Source of the DNA: Lentinula raphanica | Taxonomy: Eukaryota; Basidiomycota; Agaricomycetes; Agaricales; Omphalotaceae | Length of the DNA: 64,000 nt | NCBI GenBank assembly: GCA_027919835.1 | Contig: JANVFP010000025.1 | Coordinates: 248,001-312,000, forward strand | Direction: 5' to 3' | In this document: one piece after another, positions 20,871 through 30,941 of the stretch | Layout: each line of letters starts with the position of its first letter | Numbering within the stretch: the first letter of the stretch is position 1 | The notes under the pieces: model-generated | Database searches by the model: none | What the model was told of the DNA's origin: nothing | The model's input: the letters and a program-made list of their open reading frames with translations, nothing else | Translations under genes and position numbers: made by a program

Positions 20871-21317
20871 TTGGCTTTTGCACGTACAAGGGAATGGGTA
20901 TCCGGGCGTTCATGTAGATTCAAATACATCCTTTCTCGTTTACTTCTTCGTTTCTCAACTTGTAACTCGTCAATTTTCCTCCTTATACCCTCTAATATGA
21001 TTTTGTTTGCTTTTGATCCATGTTGATCCGTGAAAATTTGACCTTTTCTGTTGATTTTGAAGAGGCTGGTCGTGTAAATCAGTGAGTCTTTCCTTTGTTT
21101 GCAACTCCTCCATATGCCTCCTCTTTGTACAGCAAGGTCTCCTGGTAGTCATGCAGCTGCTTAATCTGACTTTCTAACTCGACCATGAACTATCTTCATG
21201 CATATATTCTCAAATTGCAACAGCTCCATTGTACTCAAACTGGGATTAAGCTCCAACGTCCTCAAACTGGGATTTAGCTTCGCGAGCACAACACCGTGCC
21301 ACGGTGTATACCTTGTT

Positions 21318-21372
21318 ATGGGAGTGATATCAAAGTCTGTTATTTGATGCGCTTTTGCTACTACTAATGGCT
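21318..21372 (+). pseudogene. duplicated fragment of MSH6 exon 1/intron 1
   Basis: ATGGGAGTGATATCAAAGTC and the following bases match the exon 1-intron 1 junction of MSH6 near 25362-25400. The match stops at the insertion of the 3.3-kb element at 21381. Confidence 0.65.
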
Positions 21373-21817
21373 GGTTTGGTAGGACCCCGGAAAATCCGCA
21401 ACCTGCCCTCATCCAGAATGGCCAAATTTTGGCCTGATTTGACGTTCAGGTATAGTGCCAAAGGCCGATTCATTTCCTTTTTGGGACATCAAGTATGGTC
21501 CCAGAAAAGGCTGGAAATAGGCAATTCTTTGTGAGGTATGATGCCAAAGGGCTGAAAATCTCAACTTTAAGGTGACCAGGTCTAAAGACTAAGGAGCTAG
21601 TACAAGCTGTACGTATCCTGCAGTGGAAGGTGGTTGTCGCTAGTTGTTGTCTCAACAGTAGAAATGTAATAGCCTGTAATAGTATAGTAATACCTGAACC
21701 ATTATGCGTCACCACCTACCGCCACAATGAGAGCTCTTGTGAATCTCATGAGTCATAGACCAGTGTAGAGTTCAACAAAAATTTATTTTTCCTTTCAATC
21801 CATGAGTGTACCCATGA

Positions 21818-22110
21818 CATCAGGAAAAACACTCTAGGCCTAGGCAACTATGAGTATCTTTGAGGCTCTCTAGAGGGCCTACATGCTTAGGAGAGCTAGA
21901 AAGCACTGAGGAAAATGGGCATTTCTTAGGCAACCTCAAAGGAATATACTTTAATCTGAGAGCACCTCAAAAAATGGCTAATTCCTAGAGACTCTGAAAG
22001 TGCCTCAATGGCCTAGGTTGCCCAGGTAACCCAGGTCACTAAACTGCTTTGTAGTGCTTTGAAGTGCTTTGAGGGTCTTTGAGGATCTTTGAGAGTCTTT
22101 GCAGAGCTTT
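21818..22110. mobile_element. degenerate MITE-like sequence
   Basis: Begins CATCAGGAAAAA like the MITE family and carries family-style words (CTTTGAGGATCTTTGAG, CTAGAGGG), but the right end is not recognisable. Probably an old or truncated copy. Confidence 0.4.
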
Positions 22111-22250
22111 CTAGCAACTTTTAATATCAAATTAAATGAAGAAAACATCACCCAAATAGGAAATTACATAAGTGCATGGCAGAACTTGCTTAATCTAGAA
22201 GATACATACATCAAATGTTAGGATTGTGAATCCAACATCCATTGGAATAT

Positions 22251-22322
22251 GGCCCAGTAGCTCAGTGGTAGAGCACTGCACCGGAAAGGCAGGAGGCCCA
22301 GGTTCAATCCCTGGCTCGGCCG
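22251..22322 (+). tRNA. tRNA-like sequence in TRIM LTR 1
   Basis: 72 nt fold as a cloverleaf. The acceptor GGCCCAG pairs with CTCGGCC (one C-C mismatch), the D stem GCTC pairs with GAGC, the anticodon stem CTGCA faces GGCAG (one mismatch), and the T stem CCAGG pairs with CCTGG. The pol III A box TAGCTCAGTGG and B box GGTTCAATCCC are perfect. The anticodon loop CCGGAAA has C instead of the universal U33, so it is probably not a working decoder. A pol III transcription unit within an LTR is the likely role. Confidence 0.55.
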
Positions 22323-22498
22323 GTTTATTTTCATTCTTACAGATTCGCAGTCAGAGCAGCGATTTCTGCCAGTTTGATGAGATAAGCCTGCTGAGCAATC
22401 AAGGGGTCCTGAAATTGACATAGAAGCACAGAAGTTGCTGTAGATGTTGGTTTCAGGGGGAGTGTTAGGATCATGAAATCCAACATCCATTGGAATAT

Positions 22499-22570
22499 GG
22501 CCCAGTAGCTCAGTGGTAGAGCACTGCACCGGAAAGGCAGGAGGCCCAGGTTCAATCCCTGGCTCGGCCG
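22499..22570 (+). tRNA. tRNA-like sequence in TRIM LTR 2
   Basis: Identical in sequence to the copy at 22251-22322, with the same cloverleaf, A and B boxes, and the abnormal C33. Confidence 0.55.
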
Positions 22571-22655
22571 GTTTATTTTCATTCTTACAGATTCGCTGTA
22601 GATGTTGGTTTCAGGGGGAGTGTTAGGATTGTGAATCCAACATCCATTGGAATAT

Positions 22656-22727
22656 GGCCCAGTAGCTCAGTGGTAGAGCACTGCACCGGAAAGGCAGGAG
22701 GCCCAGGTTCAATCCCTGGCTCGGCCG
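22656..22727 (+). tRNA. tRNA-like sequence in TRIM LTR 3
   Basis: Identical to the other two copies, so the array is young or homogenised. Same pol III boxes and abnormal anticodon loop. Confidence 0.55.
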
Positions 22728-22769
22728 GTTTATTTTCATTCTTACATCAAAAACTGCCATTGACAACTA

Positions 22770-23542
22770 CAGTTGTGGACAATCAAAAGCCACTAATAAG
22801 TTGACTACTTTTGCATGGCCAATCCTAAGTGTGCAATCGAAAGATCTCAATGAAACAATGATATGATAATATTTTGAGAATTTTCTGATGAGCCATTCCC
22901 AAGATAGGTATGCAGTGACCTCCAAAATTTTGGCAGTAGTGAGAAAAAATCAGGAAAAATCCGAAAAAGTGTGCAATCGACTGCTTTCGATTGACTGAGT
23001 CTGAATTCATATAGAATTTTAGATTTTATTGAGCTGTTCTGCCGGAAAAAAATAATCTTTCTCATGGGAAAGCTGCCCTTGACTGTGGTCAAGGTTGTTC
23101 TCTCATCTTCTTATAGCCTCTTATAGCCTCTAATGGCAATCTTATGGCTTGAGGAGGCCCACAAAGGTCAGAACATTACCTTTGGCAGCTATAGCAGGTT
23201 TTGGGAATCAATTGATTTTTATATATCAATTGATGAGTACATATATCTAAAGAAAAAGAAGGGGGAAGTAGCAGAAGAGCTATTTGAAAACAAGAGCAGC
23301 ACAGATGTGCTTCTTGATAGTATTTCCAAGCTATTATACTGGATGGATGTGCTGAAACCATGTAAAAAAAAGTCATTGAATAGCCAAAAAATTTTGGCAA
23401 AACCAATTTGTCGTGGGAAACATCTGGAAAAATCATTTTTGGACGTCTTTCGATGAGCTGAAGATGATTCCGGTTTTATTTTTCCCATATAAATGGAATT
23501 GCAGCGGTAATAAATTTTGTGGTGTTTGATTGTCCACAACTG
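22770..23542. mobile_element. non-autonomous Tc1/mariner-type element
   Basis: 773 bp with perfect inverted ends CAGTTGTGGACAATCAAA, flanked by TA on both sides (22768-22769 and 23543-23544). These ends and the TA duplication fit the Tc1/mariner superfamily. A 107-codon frame at 23133-23456 shows no transposase motif I recognise. Confidence 0.75.
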
Positions 23543-23739
23543 TAGTATGACAAGATCTTGTTTCAATGATATATTTGGGCTGCCACCGTGAACCATGTAC
23601 AATCAAAAAGTTTGTCACATGGTCCAAACTTATATATAATTATATTAACTACATATCTACATGTTGTATATGTTATCATATCTCAATGAAGGACTTTATA
23701 TATGAGATTTGTAGATTAGATTCTCTATATAATTTGATA

Positions 23740-23964
23740 CATCAGCAAAACTGACCTGGTGCCTAGGTTGCCTAGAGATACCCCCCAAAACCTCAGCAGT
23801 CTGAAAACTTTGAGTTTGCCTGAAAAAGCCTGAGCAAGCCTGAGTTTGCCTGGAAAAGCCTGGGCAAGCCTGAGTTTGCCTCAGATTTCTTTGGGTGCTT
23901 TGGGAGAGCCTAGGTTCTGGGGGGTGTCTCTGGGCTACCTGAGCAAAGGGTACTTTTCCTGATG
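23740..23964. mobile_element. MITE copy 3 (divergent)
   Basis: 225 bp, CATCAGCAAAA...CTTTTCCTGATG, with the subterminal AGAGATACCCCCCAAAACC and facing GGGGGGTGTCTCT, flanked by TA (23738-23739 and 23965-23966). Confidence 0.75.
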
Positions 23965-24109
23965 TAATTAACTAGTACATTACAAATTCTTGTAATTATA
24001 TAAGTCTTATGTAATATAATATAATTAGAAATTACATAATACAAGAATATGAAATAGAATGTAATGTAAAATAGAAATAAGAGGAATCAATTGATTTTTA
24101 TTCATATCT

Positions 24110-24341
24110 TTTGCCTTTGAAAGCATCTCAAAGCACCTCAAAGACACTCAAAGACACTCAAAGATCCTCAAAGACACTCAAAGATTCTCAAAGCACCTCA
24201 AAGCACCTCAAAGAATACCCCAGAACTTTCAAGTGGCTGAGAGTGCCTAGGATTTGGGGGGTATCTTTGCATGCTTTGGGGGCTCTAGGGGGCCTGAAAG
24301 CAGCTTTTGGTGGCTGAGAGCTCAGTACATTTTTCCTGATG
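24110..24341. mobile_element. MITE-like sequence with intact right end only
   Basis: The right end ACATTTTTCCTGATG and the subterminal TTTGGGGGGTATC match the family, and the left side is a run of CAAAGACACT-type words. No left terminus is visible, so this copy is truncated or degenerate. Confidence 0.55.
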
Positions 24342-24699
24342 AGACTCCATTGAGATAGACGAGTGCAGTGAAGATGCCATCCTCTGGTAAACGCAAGGCA
24401 GCTGCTATAAATTGAGGCAGCCACTGGCAATGGTGTAGCAGGTGGTGAATTGACTTCTAATTGACATTCCACTGAGCCTCTGTAGTCTAATACAATGATT
24501 TTGACATGATCGTAAGAGAGCGTAAGGCATTTGCTGCTCGAGAAGAGGTATGATCCTAAAAAGGGCGGAATTTTGGAATTTTGGTCAGAGGTATCGTGGA
24601 AATGGCCGAATTTTATCCAAATTGGGAACGTGGGAAAGGCCGAATTTGGCCAACTCAGGATGAGAGCTCTTTCCGGATTTTCCGGGGTCCTGGTTTGGT

Positions 24700-24815
24700 T
24701 GGTTGGTTTATGTAAGGTTGGTTATTGAATGAGATTTTGTTTGTGTGTGTAGGACACCCCGCCGACGAGCGATGCCATTGACGTGGATATGATGGAGTCT
24801 GAGGAGTCTGCAAGC
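24700..24815 (+). pseudogene. duplicated fragment of MSH6 intron 1/exon 2
   Basis: Matches 25412-25510, including the intron end TTTGTGTGTGTAG and the exon coding for [19 protein letters not shown], then diverges. It completes the upstream broken MSH6 5' copy and continues the fragments at 20413 and 21318. Confidence 0.75.
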
Positions 24816-25105
24816 GTGCTCTGGGCGGCGGGATGGTTATTCCCACTTTCATACAAAGTCCTGTCAAGTTCGTGTTGCCATACTAGTTCGCGCATTCAAC
24901 GTTACAGTGCTGGCTAGAAGACTGTTTAACGACAAACATATAGACGTATCTACTAATTAGCTCAATGCCCATACTATTACAAAGAACATATTCACACTAT
25001 GTACAGTACATCTCTCACCAGTGGTGTGTGGAAGTTGCAGTATGGTACATAGTGAGCGCTTATAGAACCAGAATAAGCGCCTATCCTTCCTTCACCACTT
25101 CCACC

Positions 25106-28100
25106 ATGGCTTCCAAGTCTAAATCTTCAGAAAGCCTAAAACAAAAGAGCCTAATGTCGTTCTTCGGAAAACCTCAACAGTCTACCCCATCCTCTCAAAC
25201 CAAAAAGAGCAAGCCCGCCACGTCCAAAGATACACAACCCACTGGCAAGCCCAAGCCCAAGCCCAAAGACGCGTCTTCCGACAGTCCCTTGCAAACTCCC
25301 GCAACCAAGAAGATGAATTCACGCGTTCCGAACTCTTCACTGGCTGCTAGCTCTTCTTCCTATGGGAGTGATATCAAAGTCTGTTACTTGACGCGTTATT
25401 TATACCGATGAGCAGTTATTGAATGAGATTTGTGTGTAGGATACCCCGCCTACGAGCGACGCCGTCGACGTGGATATGTTGGATATGATGGAGTCTGAGG
25501 AGTCTGTACGAAGCAAGCCTAGGGTGAGAGTCGCTTATTTGGCGAACGATATTGACTGAACTTATAGAATCCCGTTTCAGACAACGACCAAGCGAAGGAG
25601 GGTTGTGGAAGATTCGGACGAAGATGTTCAGGTCTCTGGAGCGTCTTCAAGTTCGAGGCCTTCGTCTTCTTTGCCACCATCGTCGCCGTTGGAGAGAACT
25701 AGTGCGTCATAAGAGAGTTTCATGATCCCGTTCCCTTACTCAATTCTCTTTCTTTCTTTCTTTCACTGTCAGGTCGTTTGAAGAAGGCTCGATACTCGGA
25801 ACCACTCACAGAAGAAGACGAGGACGAAGAGGATGAAGAAGTCACAAATTCGTTCACACAGAGAATGACCAAGTTCAAAAAGTCTCCTGAAAAGAAACGG
25901 CGGAGACTCTCGAAAGCTTCTGAACTCGATGATGATGATTTTATCGTCCCGTCTGATGTTGAATCCGATGTCGAGACCGCTTCTGCTTCCGTTAAGTCGT
26001 CCTCTTCTCGTCCTTCCTCGCGTCAATCTATCGTTTTGGATGACGAAGACGAGGATGAGGAGGATGAGGAGGATGACACGGTTCGCAAGAAATCTAAATC
26101 CAAACCCAAACCCAAGGTTACCGCCAAATCGTTGAAGAGTTCTCAAGACTCCGATTCGTTCTCATTCCTCACTGCTGCGGAACGACGAGAGCAGGACAAG
26201 AAGGACGAAAAGAAGGCGACGGAGACTCCGTATGGGTTCTTGCAGGATGTTAAAGATGTATGTCCTTTGTCTTTTCTGCTTTATGTCTTGAGAGTGTGTA
26301 TCGACGTTTAACTTATCTCTATCCAGAAAGATGGCCGCCGTCCAGGAGATCCGAAATATGATCCAAGAACGCTGTATATCCCATCCAAGGCCTGGACTGA
26401 GTTCACTCCGTTTGAGAAACAGGTAATTGAAAGGGAACTCGTTCCGATGCATGTTTATAAAGGTTGCCCTAGTTTTGGGAAATCAAGCAAAATCACTATG
26501 ATACGGTACGCCTCCCTCTTCTCTGCTTCTGGCTGGTACTCAGTTGTTGAGCCTTTCAGATTCTATTCTTCCAGAAAGGGTGAGTAATAGAAGCTGTCTA
26601 TCCAGACTTGTGTCTCATCCATCACTGAATTCCTATAGGAAATTCTTCGAGGTAAAGACCACAACTAGTACCTCAATCTCATCTTCCCATCTCCTGACCA
26701 GAGTCTCTTCAGCTTTACGAAGACGACGCTCGAGTCGGACACCAAGAATTCGATCTAAAACTCACCCAAAGAGTCAAGATGTCCATGGTCGGGGTACCTG
26801 AGATGTCTTTCAACTTCTGGGCTGCGTAAGTGTTGTGTGGTACTCGCTTAGCGCTGGCACTGAAATCATGATCGTGAACACAGGAAATTCTTGGGTAAAG
26901 GTTACAAAGTCGGGAAAGTGGAACAGTCAGAGACCGCGCTCGGAGCGGAAATGCGGTTGGCGGGGGATAAGAAAAATGGAAAACCAAAGGGTGGGGAGAA
27001 GGAGAAGATTGTTAGACGGTAAGTGGGCCTCTTTCGCTCGAGTTTTTTTTTGAAAACGTTTGAATGATATTTTGATCGACATCCTTAGAGAGCTCAACAA
27101 GGTTTACACCAACGGTACCTTAGTCGACGGCGAAATGATCCACGACGACGAAGCGGGTCACTGTATATCCATCCGCGAAGTCGAGTCGGACGACGGCTCA
27201 CACAACATGTTCGGTATCTGCGTATTGGATTGCTCAACGTCCCAGTTTGATCTGGCGATATTCGAGGACGATATCTGCCGTACGAAGCTAGAGACATTGA
27301 TCAGACAGATTCGTCCCAAGGAGATGCTGTTCACCAAGGTTCGATACTGTTTGGGCTTGATCTATTCCTACTCTTTACTAACCAACCATTTCTGAAAGGG
27401 CAACCTCTCGGTGTCTACGACGCGTCTTTTGAAATCTATATTGCCCGCTACTTGCCTCTGGACTGGTTTACGTGAGGTTGAGGGATTGGGTTACGACGAT
27501 ACCCTTGAAGACCTGAAAGCGCGATTCCCTACCGACAATGAGATGGGTGATGCTGACGACGGTCAATCATTGCCTGAGAGTGTGCCAAAGTCAATAAGGG
27601 ACATGGTTGATTCTAAACCTGCTATTGAGGCTCTGGGGTCTATGATCTGGTATGTTGCGTTATTGCGTTATTTCGATACTACGGTCGTCAATGAATGCAG
27701 ACTGACACGATGTGTTAGGTACTTGCAGCAGCTGAATATTGACAAGGACATCATTAGTATGAAAAACTTTAACGTGTATGATCCAATGAAGCGTGGAGAA
27801 GGGTTGGTGCTTGATGGTCAGACTCTGGCTCATATTGAGGTTAGTGGATGCATTTCCGCTTTATGCAACTGTTGTATCGATAGAGGTGAACATAGGTGCT
27901 GCTCAATAATGAAGGTACCGAAGAAGGCTCACTTCTGAAGTTACTCAACCGATGCATCACACCTTTCGGTCAGTATCTTTTGTTTGACTTGTGAATGCTT
28001 ATAACAAAGATATCGGGTCAGGCAAGAGACTGTTTCGTATTTGGTTGTGCATGCCTTTGCGAGAAATTGCCGCCATCAATGCTCGGTATGTTGCTTCGTA

Positions 28101-30620
28101 ATCAAATTAGGACATGCATTGAACCGATTGCTCTCAGGCTAGATGCTGTTCAGGACCTGATAGAACATCCCACCTTTGAAAGTGCCTTCACAGGTACTGC
28201 AAAGGGATTGCCAGATCTGGAAAGGGTCGTCTCTCGTATTCATGCTCGGAACTGTAAAGTCAAAGATTTCCTGAAAGTCCTTGGGGTTCGTAGATTCAAT
28301 CATTGTCTGTTTCTCTACCTGAACCCGTTCCCTTCGTATAGGCGTTCAAGAAATTAAGTCGAGGACTAGCCGACCTTGCTAATGCCTCTGAATCCTTCAA
28401 TTCGAAAACGATCCTGGGACTACTTCGAAGCGCGCCTGATCTCTTGAAGCATATCAAGAATATTGAGTCGATGTTTGAGAAACCATCTTCAGAGAAGGGT
28501 TTGTTGCAAACCGCGATCACTGTTCGTTGAAGCACTGATGATATTCTTCTAAGATGATGAACTTGTACCTCGCGATGGAAAAGACGAGGTGTATGACGAG
28601 GTCATGGCTGAAATTCAAGAGCTAGAACAAGGTCTGAACGATGCATTAGGAAAGTTTGAGAAAACTCTTGGGTATGGATTTCCTCTGTTTCAGCGCGTTG
28701 AATACTCTTTGACTCTTTCTCAGAGTGAATTTGAACTGGTGGCATAGTGCAGTTGGCAACAAGGTTTGTTGAGTGATCTTCTATGTGGTCGTCGAATGCT
28801 AACCCTGGAAGATTTCAGGAAATATATATGGTTGAGACTTCGGCTGGACAAAAGAATATTCCTAAAGACTGGACCAAAAACAGCGGCACTAAAGTAAGCG
28901 TTGCGGCGGTGTACTGAGATATTTTCCATTAAATTTTTACGATAGGCCAAAGCGCGCTGGCTTGTTCCCTCCCTCCAGAAACCAATTCGCGCCCTCAAAG
29001 AAGCCCGAGAGAAACGTAACGCTGCTATCAAAAATTTCAAATATCGCCTTTTTGCTGAGTTCGATGAGGACCGCGCCGTATGGCTGCGCGCGATCCGAGT
29101 GTTCGCCGAGTTGGACTGCTTGTTCAGCTTAGCTAAATCCTCTACCGCCATAGGAGAACCAGCTTGTCGCCCCGAATTCGTGCAGGATGACTCGGCCTGG
29201 TTTGATTTCAAGAGTTTGAGGCATCCAACGCTCTGTGCGAGTACGAGTGTGGACAGCTTCATTCCCAATGATGTTAAGCTTGGTGGTGCTGTAGGGAAGA
29301 TTGCATTGCTTACTGGTGCGTTTTGAGCTGCGATCTCAGCTGTCGAGTCTTGTTACTGACCGATCTCGATTGATCACATAGGTCCTAATATGGCGTAAGT
29401 CGATTTGTTCTTCTTTTGACATGTTTTCAATGCTGAGGGTCTCCAAATGATAGTGGCAAGTCTACGGTGCGTGTTCATTTCACAAAACCCGAACTACCTC
29501 AACTGAGTTTCATCTTCAGGTGATGCGCATGACCGCCACTGGAATCGTGAGTCTCGAAAGCTATCAGGTTCTCGTCCACTGACTTTCACAAGATAATGGC
29601 TCAAATCGGAATGCTCGTTCCTGCTGAAAGTGCCCGGTATGTTTCACAAAAGACTCCCCCTTGTGGCCGATGCTCATCGTATGATCCTTTGACACAGGCT
29701 TTCGCCGGTTGACTCTATTTTGACACGGATGGGAGCCTACGACAATATGTTCTCAAATGCTAGTACCTTCAAAGTAGAATTGGATGAATGGTTTGTCCTT
29801 TTTGTTCACATTCGATGACACTCCTTTATGACGATGAAATGCAGTTGCAAGATTCTTCGTGACGCTACACCCAGATCGTTCGTCATTTTGGATGGTGAGG
29901 CAGAGAATGTCACCCATCTGTCGATACTTACCGGTTTTCGATAGAGCTTGGTCGAGGTACATCAACATATGTATGTTATAGTCATTTCATCCTCCATCTC
30001 GACCTGCTGATGTATTTCAAGGACGGAATGGCTATTGCAGGGGTAAGATGGACGCTACAGTCACTTTGATGTGTTCTAATATTTCAAACAGGCTGTGTTA
30101 CATGAACTCGCTACCCACACACTGCCATTATCATTCTTTGCCACACACTATGGTTCGTTGACGGACGACTTCATGTATCATCCAAACATCAGAAACATGT
30201 ATATGTCAACCATTGTCGATGATGAAAAACGCGCTGTAAGTCTATCATTTGCTGTTTAGCTATTCTAGTTTCTCTGACCGTCATTGAAAGATTGTGTTCT
30301 TGTATAAACTCATCGAGGGTGTGGCCACTTCCTCCTTTGGTACTCACGTCGCGAACCTTGCAGGTGTTCCGATGGAAGTGGTCGAACGAGCCGACGTCAT
30401 CTCGAAAAACTTCGCTGAGCAATTCAAGGCCAAATTGCAGGAAAAGCAAAAGAAGCGGGCCTCGGGAAGACTCCCTCTTGTCGCTCAAGCAGATTTTGCC
30501 TATCTGATACAGCTAGCTACTGGGAAAGTCCAGCTGCCAGATGATCAAACGAGACGAAAGACCGTCCTGTCAATGATGAAAAAAGTGGCACGGACGTATG
30601 TAGCTTCTTCACCTTCATAA
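25106..30620 (+). CDS. MSH6: DNA mismatch repair protein MSH6
   Basis: Partner of MSH2 in MutS-alpha; in the nucleus it recognises base mismatches and small loops. 31 exons give 1266 residues, close to fungal MSH6 size. Key exons: 25106-25378, 25773-26257, 27089-27338, 28946-29315, 30291-30620. Micro-exons of 13 nt (26639-26651, 29382-29394, 29454-29466) are needed to keep the frame. Residues 13-20 (QKSLMSFF) are a PCNA-binding box. A long acidic/basic linker follows. The mismatch-reading F-x-E motif appears as KGKFFELYE, and DPRTLYIP...FTPFEKQFWEIK is a family signature. The ATPase has Walker A GPNMAGKST (split over exons 22-23), Walker B FVILDELGRGTS, and [10 protein letters not shown]. Intron 1 uses a weak GTCTGT donor. 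The start is set by the PCNA box directly after the ATG. Degraded copies of its 5' end lie upstream. Confidence 0.95.
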
Positions 30621-30941
30621 TCGTGACTCCCCTCTGCTGTGCTTTTTCTCAACTATCATCGCTTTGCTTTGTGTACATATACCAATGCTAGCTACAGCTA
30701 TAATGCAGGATAGATCCAGATTTCGATACGCATAGCCATGTTATATCTCTTCAACAACTGGCATACCTCTGACCATTGGGAAGATTGGCATGCTAACGAT
30801 GGCTTTGCACACTTGGCCAACCCGTAAGGATAAATGTGAACTGAGGTCAATGAAGTGCAGGATCGTGGCTTAGGCCTTAAGAGTACTATGTACTAGGGAG
30901 TACTACATATATCGATTCAAGCAGGCAGAGACAATAAATAC
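30621..30941. other. intergenic, convergent genes
   Basis: Shared 3' flank of MSH6 and the minus-strand repeat protein. Nothing else is recognised. Confidence 0.5.

Larger units (their letters stand above)
20394..21190 (-). pseudogene. decayed coiled-coil reading frame broken by a MITE and frameshifts
   Basis: Minus-strand translation gives charged, heptad-like sequence (for example GIRRKIDELQVEKRRSKRER and SLASLRSQKEELAAKEELR). The frame is continuous across the MITE at 20589-20870 once the MITE and one TT copy are removed. It runs to a TAA at 20394-20396 and partly through the antisense of the MSH6 fragment. At least two frameshifts lie near 21050-21110. I cannot name the family; a transposon protein is possible. 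Confidence 0.4.
22216..22746 (+). mobile_element. miniature LTR retrotransposon (TRIM) in tandem: three LTRs, two short interiors
   Basis: Three 126-127-bp repeats, each TGTTAGG...CTTACA, lie at 22216-22341, 22463-22589 and 22621-22746. The spacers are 121 bp and 31 bp; the second looks like an internal deletion of the first. Each spacer ends in the purine tract CAGGGGGAG directly before the next TGTTAG. The array is flanked by a 5-bp duplication TCAAA (22211-22215 and 22747-22751). TG...CA ends, a polypurine tract and a 5-bp duplication are LTR-retrotransposon features. There is no coding capacity, so enzymes must come from elsewhere. Each LTR contains a tRNA-like sequence. Confidence 0.75.
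21381..24691. mobile_element. 3.3-kb DNA element with 8-bp target duplication (hAT- or KDZ-like)
   Basis: The inverted ends AGGACCCCGGAAAATCCG (21381-21398 and its complement ending at 24691) are flanked by a perfect 8-bp duplication GGTTTGGT (21373-21380 and 24692-24699). Subterminal GGCCAAATTTTGGCC-type words occur on both sides. An 8-bp duplication is known for hAT and KDZ superfamilies. No transposase was recognised. The interior is filled by younger nested elements (22216-22746, 22770-23542, 23740-23964 and others). It sits in intron 1 of the broken MSH6 copy. Confidence 0.7.

Noticed and set aside
22216..22746. Three regularly repeated units that look like a CRISPR array
   Set aside because: Units are 126 bp, spacers are unequal (121 and 31 bp) and related to each other, and the genome is eukaryotic; a miniature LTR element explains everything.
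23133..23456. 107-codon frame inside the Tc1/mariner-type element as transposase
   Set aside because: No DDE or helix-turn-helix motif, low complexity and AT-rich; the element is too short for a transposase gene.
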